A DNA stretch of 64,000 nt from Trematomus loennbergii. Lineage: Eukaryota; Chordata; Actinopteri; Perciformes; Nototheniidae. The translations under genes and the position numbers were made by a program. Every line of letters starts with the position of its first letter. Positions within the stretch are counted from its first letter, which is position 1. The notes beneath the pieces are model-generated. The model had not been told where the DNA came from, searched no databases, and saw only the letters and a list, made by a program, of their open reading frames with translations. The stretch is from positions 40,909,300-40,973,299 of the forward strand of contig JAAOOA010000002.1 of NCBI GenBank assembly GCA_012861695.1, read 5' to 3'. This document shows positions 48,251-61,100 of this stretch, piece after piece.

Positions 48251-49173
48251 ATGTTATGGGATAGTTATTAACCAGAACAAAGTTTACAATCAAAAGTATG
48301 AGCTACATTCTTACTTCCTGGTTGTATCAATAATGATAGATTATAGGGTTTATTTTCTGATGCATAAAGGTATGAAAGCAACAAATCCAACATGAGACGA
48401 TCACTCAACAGTTACATGTGAACAGTAATGCACAATGATGTCACATTTACTGTAGAGACTTGTAGGGCCTGAGGTTTCCATGAATATTAAAGCCATCAAT
48501 CATAGCTGGAACATACATGCAGCTACATATGACTAGTGTTCTGTATGTGTACCAAGAGATGTCATGATCAATAAAGAGGTTATTCATTCTCATAAATTAC
48601 TGACCTGTTTAATGTTTTGCCCTCAAACATTTTAGATAATGGTTGCTACATCAAACACTTTTAATGTTGGGCTTTTATTGACTCGCAAAATGTAAGTTAT
48701 TTGCAGTACTCCCTAACAAAACCTTTAGAAGTTCGGAGGAAGAAGTGTCTTTCTGCCATCCACGGTCAGTCAGACCTGAGTGTTCAGACAAACATCTGCA
48801 GTGATGCATTAGACAGAACAGACTTTTCCTAGACATTGAAGGGACAGGAGCTGGACTATTGTGAGAGGTGACAGTGAGACACTGACAGCAGCAGAAACAG
48901 GATCCTGAGTTTGTCCAACAGACAGGAAGGGAGACAAGCAGCGCTAACTAATTAGCTTTGACTTCATTAGATCTGCTAATGATCTCAGTGGAGACAGCTC
49001 CAGATGCACCTGCCACTACCTCTAAAATGCTTAGTGCTTTATTTCTTGTCCACACAAATTCCTTCAAAGCACAACCATCCAGATTCACAGGACAAGTTCT
49101 TTAGATTTTTTAAGTAGAGACAAGTATGTGCAAGTCTATGTTCACTTTTTTTTTAAGACCACACAAAATCATT
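48251..49173. other. intronic sequence, nothing recognised
   Basis: No supported gene or repeat. Confidence 0.45.
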
Positions 49174-49181
49174 GTTCTGAC

Positions 49182-49505
49182 TAGGGCTGTGCGATTATGG
49201 CAAAAATCATAATCACGATTATTTTGGTCAATAATTGATATCACGATTATTAAAAACGATTATCCATTTACTTTGAAAACATCCATATATTGAAAAAAAA
49301 AAATGGAACAGTATGTTTTTAACAGTTGATTACCCTGAACTTTAAGTATAATTCAACAGAAAAACCAATAAAAAAAAAAAGAAATTACATTTTTTTTTTT
49401 TTTTAATAAAAATAATAATCGTTTTATTTCGATTACATTGTTTTCGTAATCGTTGCAAGCCAAAATCGTAATCGAGATTAAAATACGATTAATTGCACAG
49501 CCCTA
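49182..49505 (-). mobile_element. hAT MITE, TSD GTTCTGAC
   Basis: The element is 324 bp. Termini TAGGGCTGTGCGATTA and its partner GCACAGCCCTA are flanked by the perfect duplication GTTCTGAC (49174-49181 and 49506-49513). It is the reverse-oriented relative of 8074-8366, with the shared block 'CGTTGCAAGCCAAAATCG'. Confidence 0.9.
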
Positions 49506-49694
49506 GTTCTGACCCCTTATAACTAGCAATATCTCATTGCCATCCCTCAGTGTTATATATAAACTGAAATTATTTGTTATTGCGGTCAAAAAAACTGTTG
49601 GGAAATTGGAAAAGGGGTGTATCCCCGACCAAGGCTCAATATTTGACATTCATAGCAAAATATAATAAATACTCCATTCAATTAATCCTGAGGC

Positions 49695-50100
49695 ACAAGA
49701 AGTTAATAAAGTGAATATATAATGTGGCAGTATCAGTATCGATAAAAGTATCTGTATCGATACCCATCCCTACTGAGAATAGTGGGGGTCGCGGAACTCT
49801 CAGCTGCACATGCCTGGGGCAGAGTACATCCAGACTCGAGACAAAACTTGCTCGAGTCCAAGTCTAAGTCCTCGTGTGCGAGAATTCACGAGTCCAAGTC
49901 CATCACTGCGCGAGTCTGTGTCGATTTACGAAAATCAGCCCTGGAGTCCGACTCGCATCCGAGTGCAGGACTCGATTACTCCAGGTCCTACTGTAAACGC
50001 ATACATAACTATATATTAAACATAACATAACATGTATTATACCGTAAATAAGCAATGTATTGAGAACATTTTTTATTTCTCATCAACACTTTAGCCTCTT
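49695..50100. repeat. hAT-like remnants
   Basis: 'GTATCGATACCCATCCCTA' ending at 49771 is a typical hAT right end, without a left partner nearby. The following 'GACTCGAG' and 'CGAGTCCAAGTCC' blocks resemble the interior of hAT elements with GACTC motifs. No target duplication was found. Confidence 0.4.
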
Positions 50101-50534
50101 TTTTTTAATCTAATTTTGTGTTCATGAGGTTTCCGGCATCATCATAAAGGCTTTGGACCCCCAGACAATAAGCAGGGTATGCTGTGTGCTCTGTACATAG
50201 GCTATGTACCGGTGTGCAAGTTTGACCATGTCGGCTGCATTCATTCTAAATCTAGAGCTTTTGCGCAGGGACTTGTGGAGGTGTGACTGTTTGTGTGCTT
50301 CAGAAAGTATCCGCCATGAAATGATTAGAACTGTAAGGAATACAGTTACCTTTATTGTTGTATCCTGATTATCTTACCTGGGTACTTACTTATTGTTACT
50401 TGTAATTACTTCCGAAGTCTTATCGTACAAACACTCTCCTGTTGTCATTGGATTGTCTCTAAGTTTCTCCATGGAGCTGCTGTCACTGGAAGAAGCACCA
50501 CACTTAGCGTTGGTGTGTAGGAATGCTGTGATTA

Positions 50535-50965
50535 AAACATGTTGTAGGCCAAGTTAGCCTCACAAGGGCTCCCTCGACAAATACCATTTCCCATTGAATT
50601 TCGCTATAGCATGCTATAAAATGAACCATATCACGGTCACATGACTGCGTGTGACCACCGCTTAGCTAAAGGCCGCCTCATGTTGGCATGATGTCGTTTG
50701 GTAATATCATTTCTCACCTGTTAGCAACCGCCATTTTTCAAAGTTTCATAGAAGCTTTGGACATTTAATGGCGTATTTTATGTTATGGTACAAAACGTGA
50801 AAATCTCTTGTGCTAGTGTTAACAAAATACCTAATTTAAGGCTTCTAACCACAAACGTGTTAAAAAACGTTGACATCGAAACGAGGGGAAGCGAAAATGG
50901 TAAAATTCGAACTCATTTTCGGGTTTTAGGACTCATTCCTGCACCACTCTGTTCTTAATATAAAG
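50535..50965 (+). repeat. dispersed repeat family C, copy 3
   Basis: It starts 'TGTTGTAGGCCAAGTTAGCC' and ends 'TTTAGGACTCATTCCTGCAC'. Internal 'ATATCACGGTCACATGACTG' and 'CTCATGTTGGCATGAT' align with the copies at 10572 and 31479. Confidence 0.65.
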
Positions 50966-53518
50966 GTTGGCTGCTACATTCTGGCCCCTAATTGTACTGG
51001 TGGACAAACAAAAAGTTACACTTTTTTTCAGAATACAAACAGCCATGTAACGTCCGTTCAAATAAAAAATCCATCAAAACTTCCATTTCCGAGAGATCAA
51101 TACAATTGTGTAACTGTGGGCTGTGTAGGTGTGTGTTGGTGGGCATAGTGAGTCTAGGGTCCTCCAGCAGCAGACATATCTTTGTGATAGATCTGTGAAG
51201 ATTGCTATTCTGGGTTTTCACTTGAACCTAACCTCTGGAGTCGGGCAAATGGGCTGCACGAAAACTAATCCATTCTGTAATGGGAATGTTGTGTAACAGT
51301 CCTGTGAGAAACTATGTTAAAACAAAGCACATATTTCTAAATGTTTTTTCCTCAAACCCAATATAAAGGCAATAACGAACATGATAGAAAAGATTTGATG
51401 AGTCATTAGAGCCACACACACCCTAACATGAATTAGCAGAATGAGAGGAGGCCTCTCCCCGGTGAGAGCCGCTCGCTCCCTTCTTGTGTTTCCACAGAAA
51501 CAACCATGCATTAATGCTCCCTCCACGACTATCACTGTCTGCAAACCTCACAACTTTAAAGCCCTAATCCCTATAAAAAAACCCTAAGACTTATATTACA
51601 GCTTTATAATAATGAACTATGGCATTATTCTTCTCTGTCTGTTAATCTTCCAGAATAAAGCTGCTGTGAATATACTGTACAGACTTTTAGAGCTAAAACC
51701 TCAAGCACTCCCTATAAGGCTCCGGGAGCAGCAATAAAAGCAGACTATTACGCTCATAAAGCATGTTTTCCCAGCATCACGGAGAATGATGTTGTTGTCG
51801 GTCATTATATTCCGCTGTAATATCCACTAGATTCAACTCACTGAGGAAATACGAGCAGAAAAAGCTCAGGGTGCTCAGACGCGCAGCTTTCTCTAGAGTT
51901 ATTATTTATTTATATTCTTGTGATACCCATTTGCATGATACCCATTATTTAATTTGTGTTCAACAATAGGTTAGCATTTTATTTGTACTTCTAAAACCGC
52001 ATTGAACCACATACATATAAATGCGTACGAGGCAGATTCTCTGTTTGTGTTTGTTTGAATAATCGTGCTACATGTTGCTTTTAGAATCAGTCCTAAAAGG
52101 CTCATTATGGCTGAACATTAATGCAGCAATTGCAGAGAGGGAGGGAGACAGCTAATGGACGGGGGGGGGGGCTTGAAAGAGACTGTTTTCGAGTCAATGC
52201 ATTTCCCTGGGTGAATTCTTCTTGCTTCATATGATATATGAACATCAGCAAGTTAATTACCTTAATACTATCATTTTTCAGTCCCCCAAACAAACCAGCA
52301 CTGGTAATGTTTCTGTGCCGATCTGATCATGAAAATATAAATGCGTAAACTCTTATAATGAAAAATAATGAACCTGGTGATTTATGTGTATTTGTATTAT
52401 ATTTTAAAATAAAAATGCTTATTTGTTCCATTGTGGTAATTCTTTTTTTAATCAATATACTATAGGTCTCACACACAAAACATGTATCGAAATACCAAAC
52501 AGATCCTGCGTTGTAGCATGGCAAAGTGTCTCAGTCTTGTACACTTTGTATATACAGTACAGGATAAAGTTAGTATTTTTCTTCCTTTTCGAAAACATCC
52601 TATATCAATGTTTCGCACACTTTGCACATAATGTATGTTATTCACGTTATACTTTTTAAGGCGGATTTCCTCAAAGAGTTACTTTTTCGAATCATGGTCA
52701 CATTGGCTGTTGCTGCACAGAAATTGCCACCCACCATTTTTCCTCTTTCTGCTGCAGACACCAATTTCCCCACAGAGATCATTAAAGTTTATACTGTCTT
52801 ATCTTTCCGGTAACGAATGGGCGACACGAGCACCCGCGGAGTAAAAGGGCACGCTCAGGGAGCAGCTGCACACGGATACTGCCTCCAACCCTCTAAATAT
52901 TTAAAGGCGGCCAACAATCGGGCCTCACTCCTGAAAATCACATTTCAGGTGACTGTGTTGCTTCTAATTGAATAAGCTGCCGTCATCTCTCCCCTAGAAC
53001 AAAAATACAGAGGAAAGTGTTCCCTAACAACATTATCTCCACACACAAGTCAATTAGCAAAACTCTGAGAGAGCCTGGAGGAAAAATCAAGAGACGATTC
53101 ACAGAAACATGTTGACATCGGTGCAGATACAGAGGACGGTGTATGGTTTAAATTCACTTGAACGTTCTCTTTATACTCTTGTGCTTGCACACAAATGACA
53201 CATTTGAAACTGCAGATCTAACACCCTCAATCATCTGGTCCAGGAGAAGATATTGTAGCTCAATGACTGGTCAGATGTGAGTAATCTGTGTATTTTAAGA
53301 AAATCTGCCTTCAAATCAAAGAAAACATGACAGAGCACATTACTCAACAGGGGATGACACTTTTCCATTTTGGATATTTCACAGGCTTCCATAGTGCCAC
53401 TATCTCAGGACAAAAGGTCAACTCGGAAAAAGGTTTTGAATTAAAAAAATTCGGGTTATATTTCAGTCCATCAAGGATCTGGAAACACACCAACTCCCCC
53501 TCTGAGGTTCCCAAAGTG
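50966..53518. other. intronic sequence, nothing recognised
   Basis: No supported gene. 52870-53000 is richer in mixed-sequence blocks and could be a conserved noncoding element, which only cross-species alignment could show. Confidence 0.4.
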
Positions 53519-53745
53519 GCCCGACTCTGTGCTCATTTTCAGGTTCATATCAGTATTTTGTCTCCACTGGACATGTCTCAATGCTTTAATGTTCACAAAG
53601 CTCTTTATTGTTCTCATACTGCCTGTGCTGCAGCACCTCTTTTCACCCTCTGTCTGAAACCAGAGCCCAGTCTGCTCAGCGCTAGCCAATAGAAGCACGA
53701 GTGTTACATAGTAATGTCACTAATCAGTGTTAGTCAAATGAAAAG
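53519..53745 (+). repeat. dispersed teleost repeat, 'CATTTTCAGG' family copy
   Basis: It closely matches 1386-1580, including 'ACTGCCTGTGCTGCAGCACC' and 'CTGTCTGAAACCAGAGCCC'. The downstream 'GCGCTAGCCAAT' and 'GTGTTACATAGTAATGTCA' match the composite at 46771. Confidence 0.7.
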
Positions 53746-54179
53746 GCTTTATTGTAAATTCATAGTGGCTTGAATGTGAACCTCTGCCAACAAGCCATGC
53801 AAATTGCTTGCTAGATCCTGTGGAAATGGAAATGAATTAAACAGGATATATATACTTTATATATTAAATGCAGTATCACATGACACGCCCATAGACAAAC
53901 ATTACTCAAGAAATTGCCGGATTAGCTCTAGTCATTCATCTGTACAGGAAGTCAGTGGACCCCACCACAGGAAGTGTCCCAGGCTCTAGTGAACAAGACG
54001 GGTGAATCTTGTTCTTAAGAATGAATGTGAACCAATACTTTCTATTGTCCTCCATCTTTTGTTTTCACTAGTAATCTCTCATACCTGCTTCATGTTGGCC
54101 CCTTTTCTGCTCTCTTTTATCCCGCTTTCCTCTCTTGTTAATATCGTGGCTCCTAAGTCTTCCCATCTTCTCTCTGCAG

Positions 54180-54348
54180 CTGCCATTGAGGCCTGCCTCG
54201 GTCACCTGCTTAAGAGACGAGCGGCTGGGTTTCTCCGCAGCGACAAGATCGCCGCCCTCTTCACCAAAGTGGGCAAAATCTATGACACCGCTGGCGAAGT
54301 TTGTCGTAAAGTGCAGGAGCAACTCCAACAGCAGTCGGATCTCACCAG
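54180..54348 (+). CDS. sgsm2: sgsm2-like coding exon 3 (internal, 169 bp)
   Basis: With the leftover A of the 13037 exon, translation reads T, then [56 protein letters not shown]. This aligns with the start of the RUN domain of small G protein signaling modulator 2 ([25 protein letters not shown], then AGE.C.KVQE..QQ, from memory). Recalled SGSM1 has SNK, FMK and a different tail, so sgsm2 is preferred. RUN domains bind small GTPases such as Rap and Rab. A long pyrimidine tract and CTGCAG precede it and CAG|GTATGG follows. Two bases (AG) are left over for the next exon, which is not in the window. Confidence 0.88.
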
Positions 54349-54627
54349 GTATGGCACATTTCCCCTCCCCCTTCATTTTACTTTCAGTTGGTGAGCTCTC
54401 AGTAAATGCTGTTTAAGTGACAGTTATGTTTGACATTTAAGTTCCGTTCATTGTTTACTGATGATACATTTCCCTTCAGGGACCATACCTGACACCACCG
54501 TCTGAATTTAATTTGTGCAAATTGAGTTAATCTGCCTTCTTAATTAGAGGAGAAGACCCTCTTCTCTATTACAAGCTGTACTGTAGCTCTAATTAAGCCT
54601 TATTATGGAATTAGCATCGGCTACAAT

Positions 54628-56000
54628 CAGTGGTAGAAGAAGTACTCAGATTTTCTATTGGCGAAAAGTAGCAATACTCATTTGCAAAAATACTCTGTTA
54701 CAAGTAAAAGTCCTGCATCCAGACTTAAGTCTATTTAAGTGTTACTTAAGTTAAAAGTATTTGAATCAAAATATACTTCAAGTACTAAAAGTAAAAGCAC
54801 TTGTTAAGCGTAATGTCCCTTTTCCGTATATATATATATATTTTAATTCTGCATTATTTTTATTGATGCAATACTGTGTCTATCATCTACACCAGGGGTT
54901 TCCAAAGTGTGGGAAGGTGAGCCTCCCTCAGAGAACATAAGAACAGCCGCGCCCCCCCTCCCAATTATTATTGCTATTAGTATTATTATTGTTGTTGTTG
55001 CTATAATGCAGGGGTATTCAATTGCATTTCAAAGAGGTCCAGTAAGAGAACATGTCATTAAATGCTCTGTTTCCCCTGTCTACCTTTCTCTTTTTTGAGC
55101 ACGCTTTTGAAATGACTCCGACTGTTTCTCTCTTCTTGTCTCGTCTCTGTGTTTGAATCTATCGTGCTCACCGATTTGATTGGCTGAGTAGCGTCACCTC
55201 CTTAAAACATTAAACAATAACTTTTTTAAACCATTTTATTTTTATGTTTTAAACATTTAAAAAAACATTTTTAACATTTTCAACATCGTGGATAAATCCT
55301 TATATGCTCCCGGCAACACACTGAACGTCAACCTTGCCTCCTTATTACACTACCCCTACTTCAGTGGGAACAATGAGTCTGCGTCTTTGATGCGCACAGG
55401 CGGATGATGCGGGGATGCAATGTAGACAGGAATAAATGCAGATCATCCTCTGGCTGCAGCCTTGACCGGTACTTGCTTTTGATCAAAGTAAGTAATAAGT
55501 AATTATTCAAATTAAAATAAAGGGCGGTGCCGGCCGTCAGCGAACCGAGCCCGCCGTTCTGTGATTCTCCAGAACACACAGGTGGCCAGTCCGCCCCTGC
55601 CAGGACCGGTCCATGAAAATCCTAGCTTCAAATAGTCGTGGTCATACTTCCTCCGTTTTCTGCCAGACGCTGTCTCCTCTCTCACTTTAGGTAACTTCAC
55701 TGAAAATCATCCATGTTGCCGCTCGCATAAAGTTAGCTGAAGTTAACTAGCTAGATTTCACTGTTTCTCGATATTTTTTTCTCACGCTGCGCCTCCCCTG
55801 AAGCTCTCTGGCGCCCCCGGGGAGGCGCGCCTCACACTTTGAAAACCGCTGATCTACACCATCTAGTAAATATAGTAGAGTTAAAAAAACGATATTTGCT
55901 TCCAAAAAAGTAACATGGAAATACTCAAGTTAAGAACAAGTACAACAAAATCATACATGAGTACAGTACTTGAGTAAATGTACTTTATTACATTACACCA
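54628..56000. mobile_element. hAT element (outer layer of a nest)
   Basis: The left end is CAGTGGTAGAAGAAGTACTC, a widespread teleost hAT terminus. The right side has 'GAGTAAATGTACTTTATTAC' ending near 56000. Both sides share 'AAGTA' and 'GTACTT' subterminal motifs. The exact right end is eroded and no duplication is visible. Another hAT (54893-55851) is inserted inside. Confidence 0.65.
54893..55851. mobile_element. hAT transposon nested in hAT, TSD ATCTACAC
   Basis: The element is 959 bp. Termini CAGGGGTTTCCAAAGTGTG and its partner CACACTTTGAAAACCGCTG are flanked by the perfect duplication ATCTACAC (54885-54892 and 55852-55859). Subterminal 'GAGGCGCGCCTC' lies near the right end. It has no transposase. 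The duplication fits nnnTAnnn. Confidence 0.88.
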
Positions 56001-57058
56001 TTCAGTGTCAGAAGCAGTTTTATGCGAGTTGGACACAATAACAGAAATATATTCAATCCAATCATTTCTCCCTGTGATACATCCTAGTGTATCTTTGTGA
56101 AAGCTGACATACCTTTTTCACAGCTGACATTTTGATTCCTCCTTGCAGTTAAAGAACATGGGTAATTAATATCCTTAATGAAGGCTCCGCTCATTTCAGT
56201 GTCCCTGTAACCCATGCTACTGATGTGGAAAGTGAGTCACCGCGGGGCCTTGAAATCAGGATTAAATTAAATAGAATTTAGTTTATTTGATATGGTTCCA
56301 ATACCGGGCGTGAAACTGACGAACTCTGCTCCACAGAGAGTTTACACCTATTGTGGATTTTCAACCGTAGTCCCTATCATAAATGACATTATACAGCACT
56401 TTTCACAGTGCTTAAAAAAGACGTCCCCAGTTGGGCTGTAAACATGTGCAGGGTAATCACACACCTAGATGGTATACAGCTATTGTTCATGTCATTAGCA
56501 ACACCTGTGCTTTCCTGTTAAAGAAATGTGTTCAGTGAGAAACAATATACATAGTGTTCAGTGTTTGTAGCATTACTGTAAGGCATTTGTAATTCACAAA
56601 GGCATCACACGGCCTTACCTATATCCATGATTAATGTGTCTGCAAAAAGCTTCCTCTCATTACGCCTCAGAGGGTTTACTGTCATAATCAGCTGTTCAGC
56701 ACCAATGAGTAGTTTTCTCTATTTTCTTCAACAGTTGCTTAGTGTAAGAGCCATATAGGCGTATTATTATGTATGGTAAAAATGTATGTTGGCAAGAGTC
56801 TTTGAATTGAGTTAAACAATACCGTTTTTTGTTTTGTGTTGTATGTATCCACGTTTCTGGACCGGCAAAGTTTTATGTTTGTTATTGTTAACGACCTAGT
56901 TTTATGTCGTAAAGCAGACTCTAGTGAGCCGGTTCAAGAATTTAAAATGCCGTTATGCCAGTGATATAATTAAAGTCTGCAAGCGTGGAACCAAAACCTT
57001 TTTTTTACCGTGCGGGGTAGTGCGATAGTACTTGTGTTTATTTTACTATATCAAGCTT

Positions 57059-57097
57059 AGTGTCTTTAAGTCGGTAGTGGACCGCCTTAAAGACACT
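57059..57097. repeat. hairpin, 17-bp arms
   Basis: AGTGTCTTTAAGTCGGT (57059-57075) pairs with ACCGCCTTAAAGACACT (57081-57097) with one mismatch around a 5-base loop. It has no obvious terminator or RNA-gene context. Confidence 0.85.
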
Positions 57098-57300
57098 GGA
57101 TGAGGACATTTCCTGGCATTAGTGGCAGAGATTTTTATTTATTTTTTGTAATTCCTGGTTTTGTTTGGACTGTCAAGTATTTCATCCATGCATCGATGTA
57201 AAATGTGTATTCCTTGTACACCATGTCAGTATCTCCATGTTAAAGCACACAGATACAGATAAACACAGTCTCAGTCGGTTTACTTAAGATGAGCAATCTG

Positions 57301-57420
57301 TGTTCATACTGTGCGTGTGTGTGCGTGCACGTGCGCGTGCCTGTCTGTCTGTCTGTCTGTGTGTGTAGATGCTTGTGTGTTTGCATATGTATTTCTGTGT
57401 GTATTTGTGTGCACACAGAG
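57301..57420 (+). repeat. degenerate GT-rich and (TGTC)n repeat
   Basis: GTGTGCGTG-type sequence with a (CTGT)n block at 57340-57360. Simple-sequence DNA; the Cys-rich frame is an artefact. Confidence 0.8.
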
Positions 57421-57887
57421 TATGACAAACTGCTTTATCTGCAGGCACTTAGATGATAGCCGAGCTGTTTGCAAGCCCATTAATTGTCCATTAGCGTGAG
57501 CCACATGGCTACCACATGACTCTTCGGGGCCGCGGAGAGAGGTTTCCAAATGGAGGAGATAAAGCTTTGAGCAACAAGCACACATACACATACATATACA
57601 CACAGCACTGATGCCCAAACAATAAAACCCAGACAGGCTGTGCAGCGAGACGTCACTGCAGCATGGCCGCGTCCTATGATGTAAATCAGGAGGTAAAGGT
57701 GTTTGGGTACGCCGGGCACTCGTCTCTCCGTCTTCATATCAGCTGCCTACTCCCGTTCATCTGTCACATCTCATTGGCCTTTATTTCCCCAGACACACAA
57801 CATTAAAGCCTATCATTGTGTATGGATCTGGTTTTCACGAGACCAACCGCTCCGACAGAATGCCTACATGCATCCATGCACACTTTA

Positions 57888-58055
<168 letters not shown>

Positions 58056-58113
58056 CCCTCCCTGCCCCTCTCCCTGTCATCCCAGCTCAGGGCACCATCT
58101 CTCATTTACTCTG

Positions 58114-58127
58114 GTAACCATGGTTAC
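58114..58127. promoter_or_regulatory. candidate RFX (X-box) palindrome
   Basis: GTAACCATGGTTAC is a perfect 14-bp palindrome. The half-site GTAACC fits the RFX X-box consensus GTNRCC with an inverted partner, here directly abutting around AT. It lies 61 bp after the CA array in the intron following exon 3. Binding is inferred from the motif only; the opposite half deviates from the strict RGYAAC form. Confidence 0.3.
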
Positions 58128-61100
58128 GCGGTTTGCGCCACTGGCGGTGAAAGAGGCAGAGAGCATGATGGGAAACATCACTTCCTCTCCTTCTCAACCT
58201 CACACACTGAGTAAAGAGTAAAACTAGCATTGATCAGCATTCAGTTCCCATCCTGCAGGGAGAGCAGCGGACCTGCTGTGGAAACAGTTCTCAAACACAT
58301 TCAAAGATGGTTGTTTGTATTACAACCGGGTTCTTATTTTCATAGTCTTGGCCATCAATTCTTTGTAATGATTTCAGCCTTGAAGTCATGTCCAATGGGG
58401 CCAGACACATGAATGTACAGATGATCAGATGGTTCACCAAAACGGAAAATTGTAAAAATATCCAAAGTGTTTTTTACATCCGACAAGAATATGAAGGTAG
58501 CGTGTCGAACAACCCTACTGCAACAAGCTAATCTGCCAGCATGTTAACCAGCAGTTTAACTATCTTAATATTGTAGTTTCTATATTTCACATGTTATAAA
58601 AACTGAAATGATACATTTACTGTATGTAGGAGAAATCCTTTTCTTTTTGTAATGCTTAAACGATTAATCTATAAACTAAATTGATTCACAATTGTGTTAA
58701 TTTTCCACAAAAAATGTCAGACATACTAAAATACGAGGCTTTTATGTTTTAATGATAATAGGTTTTAATAAAATGTTACTTTAAATACATCACCTTATGC
58801 TGTTGAGAAGTGGTATGATGTAGTTTGAAAGAATTGCAAAACGATTATTTGATATATCCAGAAATGAATTTGTGTGAGTATAGGTAGAACTCAGTGATAA
58901 TAAAACTGTGAAACAGAATTTTAAAAGTATTTTATAATAAAGACTTTCTTTAAGCTGAAGAAGAAGAAATTAGCATTGACATTCATGCAGGGTTAAATGT
59001 GGTAGGGAGGTTTGCTCCTTCATTCTTCATTTAGTTTGATGTTCTCATAGCCAGTGTTTTTTCCCCTTAAAATATCAGCAGTGATAACATCTGAATCAAA
59101 ATGAAGGCCACTGCTTTGACCAAACTTAAAAGTGATGAAAATATTTGTATAACTGTAGGAGGTTGGTTAACAGTGTTAAGTGTGTTCCCCTGCTGCAGAG
59201 AGTTCTCATTTATTACAGAAAGCTTGTGTTATGCACTTCTCACATTCAAAGTAAGCGTGCAAGGATATCAGAAATGACCATTCTGATGCTTTCGGCTGTC
59301 TACCTAAGTCATGTGACTCCTATCATAAGAGTCTCCTATCAGTAATAAATAGGTACATTGGTTTATGCAATCTGGATTAACTACTTGCTGCTTTGTAGGA
59401 ATTGCTTTTTGTTTCCAGATCTCTGCAATAACTTTGATAAATGCTTTAACACATTACCTGTTTGGTTCAAATCAAACAAACTCAGATCTGTTTGCCTGGC
59501 TAGTACAGATTGTTTGGGCTGTTGTGAAGCTGTCAATCAAACCCGGGTGCAGACAAGACAACCAAACCGAGATCGCTTGAAAATTCTTGGTCTGATTCAA
59601 TTGGACCGTGGTATGAACCAACTACAGGATTTTATGAATCAGATTAAGATTTTAGAATAATTATATAGCTAAACTTTATAAAAATACATCTGCTAAAATT
59701 TAAATATGTTCTGGAAGAAATCCATTGACCTAATAATTGCCACAGGTCAAAGCTTTAGTACCTCCTATAAGTGATGACAAACATAGTATTTATCAGACAG
59801 GTACAGCTATCTGCCATTATTCCCACATTGAAGAACTTTGTATTCAAGTATGCCACAAACTAAGATGTCACTAAATCAAAGACAAACCCTACCTTTACAA
59901 ATGATGGGATTATTGAGGCGGATCATGACATTTTAATGTATTTTTCAAGCAAATAAGGGGAACAAGCGCACTCACTTAACCAGCGATTTCAGGTTTTGGT
60001 ATGTTTAAATGTAAGCATTATGTTTGACTCTTCACAAAAACTAATTCAATCACTTTAGATGAAATGCGCTGAGTAGAAAACTGTGTCCCCGCCCCTCTCA
60101 AAAACTCTATGCATCTTCGTTTGTATCGTCTTATACCTTTTACAACCTACACCCATTAGCTCCTATAAACCATACACCTTATTGAACAATCTCCAGTTTT
60201 GTTATATCTGACAAAGAACAAACTATACATCTTCAATCATGGCTGGTACTTGCTCTCACAAAATGAAAGTGAACAGATTTATCACATCATGATTCACAGG
60301 CACTAATATTCAGATCATGCAAATCCAGAGGCATCATAACTCACCCTGACATATTTATTTTCTCATTCATATTCATTTGTCTCCTCCAAACGCAATCTGT
60401 TTGTAATCATTTTAATCAATTTAGGTAGCTACATGTTGACATTTGTGACATTTTACATTTTTGTACAGAACAACAGAGTGCAGCAAGGAAGGAGGAGAGA
60501 CAGAGCACTGTAGGAAGGGATGTTTCCATAGAGGAGATGAATGCATTCCATCAAGCCTTCTGTTATTACAAAGAGATTATGCTTAGAGGCAAACATCTTC
60601 ACAGTGCATAATTCAGTTCATTGTGCTAGTTTCTGAATTATGTTTGCTCAATTGTGTAATCTAATATTCACATTTAACTTGAAGCAACATAATTCAATAA
60701 CCTGTGATTTGGAAGTCCCAATAAGGCAACGTGGAAGTGGCTTAAAACGGCATTCTTTGGGGGGTTGTCTAGAAGTCTATGAGAACATGTTTCTACTTCT
60801 CACTATATTTATGACCTTAGCAAACATTTTCCTATTGAGTTTATGGTCTAAAGATCTAGTTTTAATTCTCTTCAATACAGCATGATGTTTATTTCTTAGA
60901 TTTGAGTCAAATTGACGATAAAGCAGGGCATGCTTTAGGGTGTGGGATTGTTCTTTTTTGTTGTGTTGTTTTTTGTTTTTGTCAGATAACTTTGTTTTCA
61001 ATTCATAAAAGTTAACATTTTGAAAGTAAGTCCTCTCATGCCACTTCTGCTTCCAAACTAAAACCAAGATGGCAATTGCCAAAATACGATTTCAAGGCTT

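Noticed and set aside
54002..54179. Open frame upstream of exon 3 as coding sequence
   Set aside because: It is pyrimidine-rich intron ending in a canonical acceptor; similarity begins only at 54180.
58122..58221. Short ATG-led frame reading MVTRFAPLAVKEAESM as an exon
   Set aside because: Only a faint chance resemblance to the family; it ends in a stop with no splice context, and the ATG is the centre of the palindrome.
60479..60600. Possible next sgsm2 exon after TACAG at 60466-60470
   Set aside because: The frame is open in the right phase but does not resemble the family's following segment, and no good donor was seen.
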